The notes under the pieces: generated by a model | The model's input: the letters and a program-made list of their open reading frames with translations, nothing else | What the model was told of the DNA's origin: nothing | Database searches by the model: none | Source of the DNA: Herbaspirillum rhizosphaerae | GTDB lineage: Bacteria > Pseudomonadota > Gammaproteobacteria > Burkholderiales > Burkholderiaceae_D | Assembly (NCBI RefSeq): GCF_001189965.1 | Contig: NZ_LFLU01000009.1 | Location: forward strand, 124,001-188,000 | Length of the DNA: 64,000 nt | Reading direction: 5' to 3' | Shown here: one piece after another, positions 8,239-18,308 of the stretch | Numbering within the stretch: the stretch's first letter is position 1 | Layout: each line of letters starts with the position of its first letter | Translations under genes and position numbers: made by a program

Positions 8239-10542
8239 TTACAGGCGATGCGGAATCAGCCGCACCGGGATAGATTTCGCCGCCGGCACCTTGCTGCCTT
8301 TGGCGTGATGCGACAACGGGATCAGCGGATTCAACTCCGGAAAATATCCCATGATGCACCCGGCCGGAATATCGTAAGTCTGCACCCGGAGGTTCGCCAC
8401 GCGGCGCGCGATGTCGTCGTGGCAGACCGTTTGCGCCGTGACGAAGGCACCGTCCTGCAGCGCCAGGCGTTCCATGTCGGCCGCATTCATCAGCAGCACG
8501 CGGCGCGTACCGTGCACACCGCGGAAGCGGTCGTCGAGGCCATATACCGTGGTGTTGAACTGGCTGTCGCCGCGCGTGGTCATCAGGCGCAGGGTGCCCG
8601 GCTCGTCCGGCATGTCGGGATCTTCGTCGAAGCTGTCCGGCGTGATGAAATTGGCCTTGCCGTTGGGCGTGTTCCATTTGCGCTCGCGCGCCGCCAGCGG
8701 ACGAGCGAAACCGCCCGGCGTCCACATGCGCTCGTTGAAGTCGTGGAAGATGTCCGGATAGGTCTCGGCAATCGCGTTGCGCACGCGCGCGTAGTCGGCG
8801 GTCCAGGCGTTCCAGTTGACCTTGGGATTGGGGATCAGGATGCGCTTGGCGACTTCCGCCACGATGGCGACTTCCGACAGCAACTGCGCCGATGCCGGTT
8901 TCACCACGCCATGCGAGCCGTGCATGCGGCCGGTGCTGTCTTCCACCGAGACCGCCTGCGTGCCGCCGCTTTGCTGATCGATCTCGATACGCCCCAGGCA
9001 GGGCAGCAGGTAGGATCGCTTGCCGTGGATCACCGAACTGCGATTCAGACGCGTCATCACTTGCACGGTCAGCGGAATCTTCCGCCATGCCGGTTCCATG
9101 CGGTCGTGGTCGGGAATGGCGCGCACGAAATTCCCGCCTAGCATGAAGAAGGCGGAGATGTTCTTGTTGATGATTTCTTCGCAGGCCTCGACGGTGTTGA
9201 GGCCTTTTTTTTCCGGCACGGTGAAGCCGTATTGCTGCTGCAGTTTTCCTTTCGGCACCAGTTCCGGTTTCTCGGTGATGCCGACGGTGCGTTGTCCCTG
9301 CACGTTGGAGTGGCCGCGTATCGGGCAGATGCCGGCGCCGGGTTTGCCGATGTTGCCGCGCAGGAGCAGCAGATTGGTCAGCATGTGGATGGTGCGCACC
9401 GCTTCGCGATGCTGGGTCACGCCCATGCCGTACATCAGCATGCAGGCGCGCGCGTTGGCGTAGGTCTGTGCAGCTTGTTCCAGCTGCGCGCGCGAGACGC
9501 CCGATTGCCGTTCGATCTCGTCCCAATCGGCTTGCCGCGCAGCGTCGGCGAATTCCTCGAAGCCGGCGGTGTGGTCGGCGATGAAGCCGGCATCGAGCAG
9601 GCGCGGCTGGCGCGCCGCCAGCGCGGCGTCGTCGTTTTCGATCAGCCATTTGGCCATGCCCATGACCGCCGCCGTATCGCCGCCGATCTTGATCTGCACG
9701 TATTGCGTGCTGATCGCGGTGCGTGCCGGCGTCAGCATTTCCAGCGGCGACTGCGGATTGACGAAGCTGACCAGGCCGCGCTCGCGCAGCGGATTGAAGG
9801 TGATCACCGGCACGCCGCGCTTGCGTACTTCTTCCAGCGAGTGCAGCATGCGCGGCGCATTGGTGCCGGTGTTGTGGCCGAAGAAGAGGAGGCAGTCGGT
9901 CGCGGCAAAGTCATCCAGTCCCACCGTGCCGACCGCCACGCCGATGGTCTTGGGCAGCGCCACCGAGGTCGATTCGTGGCACATGTTGGAACTGTCCGGC
10001 AGATTGTTGGTGCCGTACATGCGCGCCATCAGGCCGTACATGTAGGACGTCTCCAGCGAGGCGCGGCCGGAGGTGTAGAACACGACCTTGTCGGGATCGG
10101 CGGCGCGCAGTTCCGAGCCGATGTCATTGAAGGCCTGCTCCCATGAGACCGGCAGATACTTGTCGCTCTCGTCGTCGTAGCGCATCGGCGCAGTCAGGCG
10201 GCCGGCGGATTCCAGTTCGAAATCGGACCAGCTTTCCAGTTCCGTGACGGTATGCTGCGCAAAAAATTCCGGCGTGGCGCGCTTGTCGGTGATTTCCCAG
10301 GCGGTCGCCTTGGCGCCGTTCTCGCAAAACTCGAAGGCATGCGGATCGGCCGGCTTGGCCCAGGAGCAACTGACGCAGGCAAAGCCTTCCGGCTTGTTCT
10401 GCTTCATCAGGGCGCGCGTGCCGCTGGCGACCACGTGCTCCTGCATCAGGATGGAGCCGAGCGCGCGCACCGAACCCCAGCCGCCGGCGGCGTTGGTGTA
10501 GGCGGTGAAGGTGGCTTGTTCCGGAATGTCCCTGGTCTTCAT
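8239..10542 (-). CDS. FdhF/YdeP-family molybdopterin oxidoreductase
   Basis: A 767-residue enzyme of the formate-dehydrogenase-like YdeP family. The N-terminal region has FACVSCSWAKP and a later FEFC instead of a complete four-cysteine Fe-S site. Then comes NNLPDSSNMCHESTS, the YdeP signature region near the molybdenum site, with Ser where some relatives have Cys before SNMCHE. FFGHNTGTNAPRM and MYGMGVTQHREAVRTIHMLTNLLLLRGNIG are cofactor-binding segments, and the C-terminal half is a molydop-binding domain. E. coli YdeP has been linked to acid resistance; the physiological substrate is not established. It is a single gene, divergent from the DUF4105 gene. Confidence 0.9.
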   Translation of the reverse strand: MKTRDIPEQATFTAYTNAAGGWGSVRALGSILMQEHVVASGTRALMKQNKPEGFACVSCSWAKPADPHAFEFCENGAKATAWEITDKRATPEFFAQHTVTELESWSDFELESAGRLTAPMRYDDESDKYLPVSWEQAFNDIGSELRAADPDKVVFYTSGRASLETSYMYGLMARMYGTNNLPDSSNMCHESTSVALPKTIGVAVGTVGLDDFAATDCLLFFGHNTGTNAPRMLHSLEEVRKRGVPVITFNPLRERGLVSFVNPQSPLEMLTPARTAISTQYVQIKIGGDTAAVMGMAKWLIENDDAALAARQPRLLDAGFIADHTAGFEEFADAARQADWDEIERQSGVSRAQLEQAAQTYANARACMLMYGMGVTQHREAVRTIHMLTNLLLLRGNIGKPGAGICPIRGHSNVQGQRTVGITEKPELVPKGKLQQQYGFTVPEKKGLNTVEACEEIINKNISAFFMLGGNFVRAIPDHDRMEPAWRKIPLTVQVMTRLNRSSVIHGKRSYLLPCLGRIEIDQQSGGTQAVSVEDSTGRMHGSHGVVKPASAQLLSEVAIVAEVAKRILIPNPKVNWNAWTADYARVRNAIAETYPDIFHDFNERMWTPGGFARPLAARERKWNTPNGKANFITPDSFDEDPDMPDEPGTLRLMTTRGDSQFNTTVYGLDDRFRGVHGTRRVLLMNAADMERLALQDGAFVTAQTVCHDDIARRVANLRVQTYDIPAGCIMGYFPELNPLIPLSHHAKGSKVPAAKSIPVRLIPHRL

Positions 10543-10828
10543 GGCGCTCTCCTGCAGGCAGATTCGTGCAAGAGCCCATGTTCCGCCTCCCGGGCGGGTT
10601 TGACTGTAGGCCGGAAGCGGATTTACATGCGCCGGTTTTCCTACAGCCCTGCCTCAAGGACGGCTTGCAAATACGTCAACGCCGTTTTGCGTGCATCGTC
10701 CAATGTCGTGATGAAGCTGAAACGACGCATTGACGTCATTGGCTCCCGGCGTGCGCCGGGGGGGACAGACTGAATGAAGACAAGGAAAATTCCGCTATCC
10801 TGTGCGCATCGTCCATCCACTCGCTGCC
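10543..10828. other. Divergent intergenic region with GC-rich inverted repeats
   Basis: No gene is seen. Two structures stand out: TGTAGG/CCTACA arms enclosing CCGG repeats at about 10604-10644, and CCCGGCG/CGCCGGG around TG at 10745-10760. It must carry the promoters of the YdeP-like and DUF4105 genes. Confidence 0.4.
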
Positions 10829-11890
10829 ATGCCGGATTTTCCTTCTTTTCCTTCTCGCCCGCCTGCGGGCCGCCTGCGCAAAGTTCTCTGGCTCGTCCTG
10901 TGTCTGCTGCTGACGCTGGCGATTACGATAGCCGGCGTGTGGACTGGCTTCGCGCTGTGGTTTCAGCTGACCGCGCCGATGCAGATCAAGACCGCAGCCA
11001 TCGTCTTTCTTGCGCTGGCGGTGCTGGCAGCGGTGCGTGCGCTGTGGCGGCGGCGCTGGAAACCGGTGTTGTGGTTTGCGCTGTTTTTCGCCGCCGTGCT
11101 GGGCTGGTGGAGCAGCTTCAAACCGTCGCACGACCGGGTCTGGGCCGACGACGTGGCGCGCCTGCTGCATATCGATGTCGACGGCAGCAAAGTGCGCCTG
11201 ACCAATGTGCGCAACTTCGACTGGCGCAGCGAGACCGACTACACCGTGCGCTGGGAGAACCGCGACTACGATCTCGATCACCTGGTCACGGCCGACCTGG
11301 TGCTGTCTTACTGGATGGGGCCGGCGATTGCGCATACGCTGGTGTCGTTCGGCTTCGACGACGGCCGCTACCTGACGTTTTCGGTGGAGATCCGCAAGGA
11401 GAAGGGCGAGAGTTTTTCGGCGCTGGGCGGCTTCTTCCGCAAATTCGAAACCGTGCTGGTGGCCTCGGACGAGCGCGACATCGTTCGGGTGCGCAGCAAC
11501 GTGCGCGGCGAGGACGTGTATTTTTACCGCCTGCAGGTTGCGCCGGCAACGCTGCGCAAGCTGTTCATCGGCTACGCCGGCGAAGCGCGCAAGCTGGAAC
11601 AGGCGCCGGCCTTCTACAACACGCTCACCAGCAATTGCACCACCATCGTGTTCGACCTGGCGCGCGCCATCAATCCGCAACTGCCGCTGGATTATCGCTT
11701 GCTGGCGTCGGGCTATCTGGCGGAATATGCCTACGACGTCGCCGGCCTCGCGCCGGGGTTCGACTACGCCACGCTGCGTGCACGCGGACGCATCACGCAG
11801 CGTGCGCTGGCGGCCGGCAACGATCCGCGCTTTTCTGAATTGATCCGGATGGGCATTCCGGGCGTCGCTTCTGCCGGCCCGGCGAAATAA
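10829..11890 (+). CDS. DUF4105 (Lnb N-terminal periplasmic domain) membrane protein
   Basis: A 353-residue protein. The first about 110 residues hold two or three membrane helices (VLWLVLCLLLTLAITIAGVW, TAAIVFLALAVLAAV, VLWFALFFAAVLGWW). A periplasmic DUF4105 domain follows with its conserved stretches NVRNFDWRSETDY, IRKEKGESFSALGGFFRKFE and FYNTLTSNCTT, the last carrying the conserved cysteine. I start at ATG 10829; an in-frame GTG at 10802 is also possible. DUF4105 is papain/NlpC-like and often envelope-associated, but the biochemical role is unknown to me. It converges with a LysR gene three bases away. Confidence 0.85.
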   Translation: MPDFPSFPSRPPAGRLRKVLWLVLCLLLTLAITIAGVWTGFALWFQLTAPMQIKTAAIVFLALAVLAAVRALWRRRWKPVLWFALFFAAVLGWWSSFKPSHDRVWADDVARLLHIDVDGSKVRLTNVRNFDWRSETDYTVRWENRDYDLDHLVTADLVLSYWMGPAIAHTLVSFGFDDGRYLTFSVEIRKEKGESFSALGGFFRKFETVLVASDERDIVRVRSNVRGEDVYFYRLQVAPATLRKLFIGYAGEARKLEQAPAFYNTLTSNCTTIVFDLARAINPQLPLDYRLLASGYLAEYAYDVAGLAPGFDYATLRARGRITQRALAAGNDPRFSELIRMGIPGVASAGPAK

Positions 11891-11893
11891 TCC

Positions 11894-12850
11894 TCAGGTC
11901 CAGCGCGCAGCGGAACCCACGGCCGCCGGCATCGCCTCGCGCATGGTTTCGATGAAGTAACGCAGCCGCGCCGGATAGAAGCGGGCGTAGGGATAGATGA
12001 TCGACACCGGCAGCGGCGCGGCTTCCCATTCGGGCAGCAGCGGCACCAGGCGGCCGTTTTCCATGTGTTCGTGCAGCAGCCAGGCGGAGCCGAGGATCAG
12101 GCCGACGCCTTCGACCGCCGCATTGGTCAGCGCATACAGGCTGTCGGAACTGAGCCGGGGCTGGAACGCGACCTCGGCGACTTCGCCGGTGACGACGTTC
12201 CTGAGCGTGATGTCGCGCCGGTAGAACTGCGGAATCGCCAGCCACGGCATGGAGGTCAGATCGCGCGGGTGCGCCGGCATCGCGTGCTGCGCCAGCAGCG
12301 CGGGCGCAATCGCCAGCATGCGCGGCACTTCCGCCAGCCGGATCGCGACCACCGAGGGGTCGGTGACTTCGCCGACCTGGATCGCGCAGTCGATGCCGTG
12401 CGCGATGAAATCGGCGATGCGGTCGTACAGCAGCCATTCCACCGTGATGCCGGGATGGCGGCGCATGAACTCGGCCAGCGGCGCAATCAGCTGGCGTTGT
12501 CCGAACGCATTGGGCACCACCACGCGCAGCGAGCCGCCGGCTTCGACGCTGGCGCCGCGCAAATCGAACTCGAAAGATTCCCACTCCGCCAGCAGGTTGA
12601 GCGCGCGCTCGTAGCAGCGCTCGCCGTCTTCGGTCAGTTTCATGGCGTGGGTGGAACGCTGCAGCAGGCGCAGGCCCATGGAACGCTCCAGCAGTTGCAG
12701 CCGGCGGCTGATGGTGGGCTGCGTGGTGCCCAGCTGTTGCGCCGCCGCCGACAGACTGCCGGCCTGCACGATGCGCACGAAGGTCTGGATCAGCTCGATG
12801 CGGTCCGAAGCGGTGGGGGCGGGCGGGTTGAAGTTGTCGGGCGGGGTCAT
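11894..12850 (-). CDS. LysR-family transcriptional regulator
   Basis: A 318-residue regulator. The helix-turn-helix is near residues 20-75 (GSLSAAAQQLGTTQPTISRRLQLLERSMGL) and the effector-binding domain follows (GSLRVVVPNAFGQRQLIAPL). I place the start at ATG 12850; the frame stays open 41 codons further, into the divergent MFS promoter region. It is transcribed away from an MFS transporter with 99 bp between starts, the usual arrangement for a LysR regulator that controls its neighbour. The effector is unknown. Confidence 0.9.
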   Translation of the reverse strand: MTPPDNFNPPAPTASDRIELIQTFVRIVQAGSLSAAAQQLGTTQPTISRRLQLLERSMGLRLLQRSTHAMKLTEDGERCYERALNLLAEWESFEFDLRGASVEAGGSLRVVVPNAFGQRQLIAPLAEFMRRHPGITVEWLLYDRIADFIAHGIDCAIQVGEVTDPSVVAIRLAEVPRMLAIAPALLAQHAMPAHPRDLTSMPWLAIPQFYRRDITLRNVVTGEVAEVAFQPRLSSDSLYALTNAAVEGVGLILGSAWLLHEHMENGRLVPLLPEWEAAPLPVSIIYPYARFYPARLRYFIETMREAMPAAVGSAARWT

Positions 12851-12949
12851 ACGGCAAGCGTATAACAATTCTGCAAGCCGTGCTACTACCGCGGTGCAGC
12901 ATCCCGGCGCACACTGCGACCCATCAACAAATCCATAGGGGTGCAGATC

Positions 12950-14197
12950 ATGTCTTCCATTCAACAAACGCATACAGCAGGCGGCAAAAGTCAGGTTGCC
13001 GCTGCAGCACCGGCCGGCGCCAACCTGCCGGCATCGCTGATGCTGCTCTTGTCCTCCGGCGCCGGCCTGGCCGTCGCTTCACTGTATTACTCGCAGCCGA
13101 TGCTCGGCATCCTGGGCGCCGACATCGGCGCGTCCGATCGCGCCGTCGGCATGGTGCCGATGCTGACCCAGCTCGGCTACGCGCTCGGCATCTTGCTGCT
13201 GGCGCCGCTGGGCGACCGTTACGATCGCCGGCGCATCATCCTGATCAAGGCCGCCGTCCTGACCGGCGCACTGCTGCTGGCGGGCGCTTCGTCCGGCATC
13301 GCCATGCTGCTGGTCGCGAGCCTGGCCATCGGCCTGTCGGCGACGCTGGCGCAAGACATCGTGCCCGCCGCCGCCACGCTGGCTTCCGAAGCGCATCGCG
13401 GCAAGGTGGTCGGCACCGTGATGACCGGCTTGCTGCTCGGCATCCTGCTGTCGCGCGTGCTGAGCGGTTTCGTGGCCGAACACTTCGGCTGGCGCGTGAT
13501 GTTCGTCGCGGCTTCGGTGAGCATCGCGCTGATCGGCGTCGCAGCATGGCGCGGCCTGCCGCGCTTCAAGGCGACTACCCATCTGGCGTATAGCGCGCTG
13601 CTGGGCTCGCTGGGCAAGCTGGTGCACAAGCATCCTGCACTGCGCCGCGCGGCCCTGGCCCAGGGTTTGCTGTCGATCGGCTTCAGCGCCTTCTGGTCCA
13701 CGCTGGCGGTGATGCTGCACGCCGCGCCGTTCCATCTGGGCAGCGCCGCTGCCGGCGCCTTCGGTCTGGCAGGCGCAGCCGGCGCCCTGGCTGCGCCGCT
13801 GGCCGGCCGCATCTCGGATAAGAAAGGTCCTGAACTGGTGACCCGCCTGGGTATCGGCCTGGCGATCCTGTCCTTCATTGCGATGGCCTTTGCGCCGGCT
13901 TTCTCGACCAGCGGCCAGCTGTGGTTGCTGGCGCTGGCGGCGGTGGGTTTCGACCTTGGCGTGCAGGCGACGCTGGTGGCGCACCAAACCATCGTCTACA
14001 GCATCGAACCCGGCGCCCGCAGCCGTCTGAACGCAGTCCTGTTCGTCGGCATGTTCATCGGCATGGCCGCCGGCGCCGCACTGGGCAGCCTGCTGCTGGC
14101 GCAATGGGGTTGGATCGGCGTGGTTGCGCTGGCGACTGCGGCTTCGGTGGGCGCGCTGATTGTGCGGATGTGGCCTGGGAAGAATCGCAAGGTCTGA
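12950..14197 (+). CDS. MFS transporter (AraJ/YdhP-like)
   Basis: A 415-residue, 12-helix major facilitator. The MFS loop 2-3 signature appears as LAPLGDRYDRRRI and the first helix as GLAVASLYYSQPMLG. ATG 12950 was chosen over a GTG nine bases upstream. A LysR gene is divergent and a strong terminator follows at 14224. It belongs to the same subfamily as the MFS gene at 60533-61753, which has NLYYAQPLIG in the equivalent place. Likely a drug or metabolite exporter; substrate unknown. Confidence 0.88.
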   Translation: MSSIQQTHTAGGKSQVAAAAPAGANLPASLMLLLSSGAGLAVASLYYSQPMLGILGADIGASDRAVGMVPMLTQLGYALGILLLAPLGDRYDRRRIILIKAAVLTGALLLAGASSGIAMLLVASLAIGLSATLAQDIVPAAATLASEAHRGKVVGTVMTGLLLGILLSRVLSGFVAEHFGWRVMFVAASVSIALIGVAAWRGLPRFKATTHLAYSALLGSLGKLVHKHPALRRAALAQGLLSIGFSAFWSTLAVMLHAAPFHLGSAAAGAFGLAGAAGALAAPLAGRISDKKGPELVTRLGIGLAILSFIAMAFAPAFSTSGQLWLLALAAVGFDLGVQATLVAHQTIVYSIEPGARSRLNAVLFVGMFIGMAAGAALGSLLLAQWGWIGVVALATAASVGALIVRMWPGKNRKV

Positions 14198-14223
14198 AAC
14201 TGATGCTGTGGAGAAACAAGGAA

Positions 14224-14256
14224 GTCGGAACAGCGGATTGCTGTTCCGGCTTTTTT
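14224..14256 (+). terminator. Rho-independent terminator after the MFS gene
   Basis: An 11-bp stem (GTCGGAACAGC with GCTGTTCCGGC, one G-T pair) with a GGATT loop is followed by six T residues. It begins 27 bp after the MFS stop codon. Confidence 0.92.
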
Positions 14257-14542
14257 CATTTCCCGAGTACGGCAGTGAATCTCATGAAAACGACAACAAT
14301 TCTTGCCGGCGCCGGCCTTCGCGCGCAAAAAGCGCCAGGTGGCACTTGAAGAACGCAGAGCCTGCTACCATTTAATTTGCGTATACAAACACGCACCGGG
14401 CGACGCTGACAGGGGAGCGGGTCCGTCACATTGAGCAACAGCAAGCTCAGCTCGCCTGAAAGAATTCGGGCCGCGAGGTAAGATATGCGGCTGCGCTCCG
14501 TTAATCCGTTAGCGGAGCCTCAGGTACTCATATAGGTTCATC
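14257..14542 (+). other. Long intergenic/leader region upstream of ribA
   Basis: About 286 bp between the MFS terminator and ribA. A candidate promoter element is the AT-rich segment near 14371-14384. Downstream lie several short stems, for example TGAGC/GCTCA at about 14433-14450 and the hairpin at 14495-14518. I do not find the conserved FMN riboswitch blocks, so if this is a regulatory leader it is of another kind. Confidence 0.4.
14495..14518 (+). promoter_or_regulatory. Hairpin in the ribA leader
   Basis: GCTCCGTTAA pairs with TTAGCGGAGC (ten pairs, one G-T) around a TCCG loop. It ends 24 bases before the ribA ATG, close enough to influence translation initiation. No T-tract follows. 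Confidence 0.45.
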
Positions 14543-15190
14543 ATGTCGTCAACAACAAATATCGAAACAGACGTCGTCATTCCCGAAGAAAATCTGGAAT
14601 TTGTCAGCTCCTGCGCATTGCCGATGCCGTGGGCAACTTTTCAACTGCATGCTTTCGTCGACCATGTTTCCGGTAAGGAACATCTGGCGCTGGTGCTGGG
14701 CGACGTCGCCAACGGCGAACCGGTCCTGGCGCGCGTGCACTCCGAATGCCTGACCGGCGACGCCTTGTTCAGCCAGCGCTGCGATTGCGGCGCGCAACTG
14801 GAAGCCGCACTGAAACGCATCGCCAAGGAAAAGCGCGGCGTGATCTTTTATCTGCGCCAGGAAGGCCGCGGCATCGGCCTGCTCAACAAGATCCGCGCCT
14901 ATCATCTGCAAGACGGCGGCGCCGACACGGTGGAAGCCAACCTGCAACTGGGCTTCCCGGCCGACATGCGCCGCTACACCATGGTGGTGCCGATGATCGA
15001 TCACCTCGGCATCAAGGGTTTGCGCCTGATGACCAACAACCCGCGCAAGGTCAACGCCCTGCAGGAAAACGGCATCGAGATCCTGGAACGCGTGCCGCTG
15101 GTGGAAAACCGCAATCCTTTCAATATCCGCTATCTGCGCACCAAGGCGACCAAGCTGGGCCATCTGCTGCCATCGCACGACAACGACTGA
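14543..15190 (+). CDS. ribA: GTP cyclohydrolase II
   Basis: A 215-residue stand-alone RibA, which opens GTP to 2,5-diamino-6-ribosylamino-4-pyrimidinone 5'-phosphate, formate and pyrophosphate, the first step of riboflavin synthesis. The zinc ligands are C69, C80 and C82 in [18 protein letters not shown], and the catalytic region is [32 protein letters not shown] near the C-terminus is the family's nucleotide-binding segment. Length matches E. coli RibA and no RibB domain is fused. It is monocistronic here, with a long leader upstream and a metal-chaperone operon downstream. Confidence 0.96.
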   Translation: MSSTTNIETDVVIPEENLEFVSSCALPMPWATFQLHAFVDHVSGKEHLALVLGDVANGEPVLARVHSECLTGDALFSQRCDCGAQLEAALKRIAKEKRGVIFYLRQEGRGIGLLNKIRAYHLQDGGADTVEANLQLGFPADMRRYTMVVPMIDHLGIKGLRLMTNNPRKVNALQENGIEILERVPLVENRNPFNIRYLRTKATKLGHLLPSHDND

Positions 15191-15333
15191 CCGATCGTCG
15201 TATCGCTGTCGCATGCCGCCGCGACGTTCCCTGTCGCGGCGCTTCCTTCCTCTCTCCCTTCCTCCGTTTCCCCCCCCTTCTGTGCACTGCGCATTGTGCT
15301 GAGCCATCCTGCAAAAGTCGGTTTGAAATCTCT

Positions 15334-15354
15334 ATTTGCAACTGTGTTGCAAAT
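15334..15354. promoter_or_regulatory. Operator 1: 21-bp palindrome overlapping the -35 of the COG0523 promoter
   Basis: Arms ATTTGCAAC and GTTGCAAAT (9 bp, perfect) surround TGT. The right arm contains the -35 hexamer. The half-site TGCAAC/GTTGCA recurs in operator 2. A Zur-type (zinc) repressor is the obvious candidate given the two COG0523 genes downstream. Confidence 0.7.
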
Positions 15355-15375
15355 GAGGGTTGACTGCGTTATGAT
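15347..15375 (+). promoter_or_regulatory. Sigma-70-type promoter of the COG0523 genes
   Basis: -35 TTGCAA (15347-15352), a 17-bp spacer, and -10 TATGAT (15370-15375, five of six consensus). It lies between the two palindromic operators, so a repressor bound there would block it. Transcription would start near 15382. Confidence 0.6.
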
Positions 15376-15390
15376 GCCTTCAACTTAAAT

Positions 15391-15407
15391 ATGCAACTTA
15401 GTTGCAT
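15391..15407. promoter_or_regulatory. Operator 2: 17-bp palindrome downstream of the COG0523 promoter
   Basis: Arms ATGCAAC and GTTGCAT (7 bp, perfect) surround TTA. The centre-to-centre distance to operator 1 is 55 bp. Looser GTTGAA and GTTGCAAC half-sites follow at 15421-15438. Confidence 0.68.
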
Positions 15408-15497
15408 CTAACTGCACTTAGTTGAATATTGTTGCAACGACATGGCGGACTCATGTCCGCCATCCACGCGAGCCCGTTCATATCAGGAGAACAACGC

Positions 15498-16742
<1,245 letters not shown>

Positions 16743-16861
16743 CCAGGAGCGGCCTTCACCGGTGAGCAGGTGCGCAAGCGCAGAGTCATGTAGCATAGCG
16801 GATTGACCATCATTCATCCGGCAGGCGGCCGACATTGCCGGCCCGCCTGCCTCTTTGCTCC

Positions 16862-18010
16862 ATGACACAAGACGCTACGCCACTGATCCCCATTTCCCTG
16901 CTGACCGGATTCCTCGGGAGCGGCAAAACCACCTTGCTCAACTATCTGGTGGCGCAGCCCGAGCTGAAGGACACGCTGGTCATCATCAACGAATTCGGCG
17001 AGATCGGTCTCGATCATCTGCTGGTGGCGCACAGCCAGGACGAGGTGGTGGTGGAGATGAGCAGCGGCTGCCTGTGCTGCACCATCCGCGGCGATCTGAA
17101 GAAGACGCTGAAAGACATCACCTGGCGTTTCGCCGAAGGCGGCAAACGCAAATTCAACCGCGTCATCATCGAGACCACCGGACTGGCGTCGCCGATTCCG
17201 ATCCTGCACACGCTGATGACCGACAACTTCATTGCGTCCAAATACCGGCTCGACGGCGTCATCGTCACCATCGACGCGGTCAACGGCAAACAGACGCTGG
17301 ACAACCATATTGAAGCAGTGCAACAGGCCGCCGTCGCCGATCGTCTGCTGCTGACCAAGAGCGACCTGGCCGATGCCGCAACCTTGCAAGACCTGCAGGC
17401 GAGGCTGGCGCAGATGAATCCGGGTGCGCAACAAATCCTGTCGCAACAAGGGCAGGTTGCGCCGCAGAAATTGCTGGATGCGGGCTTGTTCAAGACTGCG
17501 GAAAAAACGCCCGACGTCGAGCGCTGGCTGAACGAAGAATCCTATGCGCAACCCGCGCACGATCATCACGGACACGGTCATCATCATGGCCACGACCACG
17601 ACCACGACCACGAGCACAAGCATGAAGACGTCAACCGCCACGACGATCACATCCGCGCCTTCTGCTTCAGCTTCGACCATCCGATCGAGCCGCATCTGTT
17701 CGATGAATGGCTGAGCCTGCTGGTCGGTTTCAAGGGCCAGAACATCCTGCGCATCAAGGGCATCGTCAATCTTGCCGGCGAGGAAAAGCCGACCGTGATC
17801 CACGGCGTGCAGCATATCTTCCATCCGACCGTGACCCTGCCGGCCTGGCCGTCGGAAGATCGCCGCACGCGCATCGTGTTCATCACCAAGGACATCGAAC
17901 GCGCGACCATCGAGCGTTCGTTCACCGCCTTCATGCAGACGCAGGCGATCGAAAAAGAGCAAAAGGAACAGCGCGCGCAGGGCGGCGGCAAGCAATCCGG
18001 GGCGTGGTAA
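16862..18010 (+). CDS. COG0523 GTPase with histidine-rich linker
   Basis: A 382-residue G3E GTPase, second in line after another COG0523 gene. It has GFLGSGKTT (16-24), the metal motif CLCC (70-73), ETTGLASP, and LLLTKSDLA as the guanine-binding motif. Between the GTPase and CobW C-terminal domains a linker at about residues 233-263 is packed with His and Asp (HDHHGHGHHHGHDHDHDHEH), a probable metal-storage or delivery segment. ATG 16862 has no strong ribosome site, and 119 bp separate it from the preceding stop. Zinc is most likely, but nickel or cobalt cannot be excluded. Confidence 0.88.
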   Translation: MTQDATPLIPISLLTGFLGSGKTTLLNYLVAQPELKDTLVIINEFGEIGLDHLLVAHSQDEVVVEMSSGCLCCTIRGDLKKTLKDITWRFAEGGKRKFNRVIIETTGLASPIPILHTLMTDNFIASKYRLDGVIVTIDAVNGKQTLDNHIEAVQQAAVADRLLLTKSDLADAATLQDLQARLAQMNPGAQQILSQQGQVAPQKLLDAGLFKTAEKTPDVERWLNEESYAQPAHDHHGHGHHHGHDHDHDHEHKHEDVNRHDDHIRAFCFSFDHPIEPHLFDEWLSLLVGFKGQNILRIKGIVNLAGEEKPTVIHGVQHIFHPTVTLPAWPSEDRRTRIVFITKDIERATIERSFTAFMQTQAIEKEQKEQRAQGGGKQSGAW

Positions 18011-18065
18011 AAATGCCGCAATTGTGACGGCGCGCCATCGGGAAATATTTCCGTGAAGCTACAAC

Positions 18066-18092
18066 AACGCGCCACACTTTGAGGCGCGTTTT
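18066..18092 (+). terminator. Rho-independent terminator after the COG0523 genes
   Basis: AACGCGCC pairs with GGCGCGTT across a nine-base loop, and the stem merges into TTTT. It lies 56 bp after the stop of the second GTPase gene. Confidence 0.8.
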
Positions 18093-18308
18093 GCCTTCCG
18101 ATACGCCCTGTTATGGTGAGGTTCTGCGCACAGCAAGAGTTTCCCTTGTAGGACAGCTGCGCGCCGTTTTAGTGAAGCTATTCTCTATACGATGCAGCAC
18201 AAAATTGCTTCAGACAAAGTTGAGAAAAAATTAATTAATAATTTGGCGACATGAGCAAGCGCGCGTTTATGATGGCTTCATCAGAGTCACGAAAAACGTC
18301 ATCTTGGC

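Noticed and set aside
14257-14542. FMN riboswitch upstream of ribA
   Set aside because: The conserved blocks of the RFN element are not present; only unrelated short stems are seen.
15408-15440. A third operator after 15391-15407
   Set aside because: Only partial half-sites (AGTTGAA, GTTGCAAC) without a full palindrome.
17560-17650. Tandem repeat or CRISPR-like array in the second COG0523 gene
   Set aside because: The repeated CAC/GAC codons encode the His-Asp linker within an uninterrupted frame; there are no spacers.
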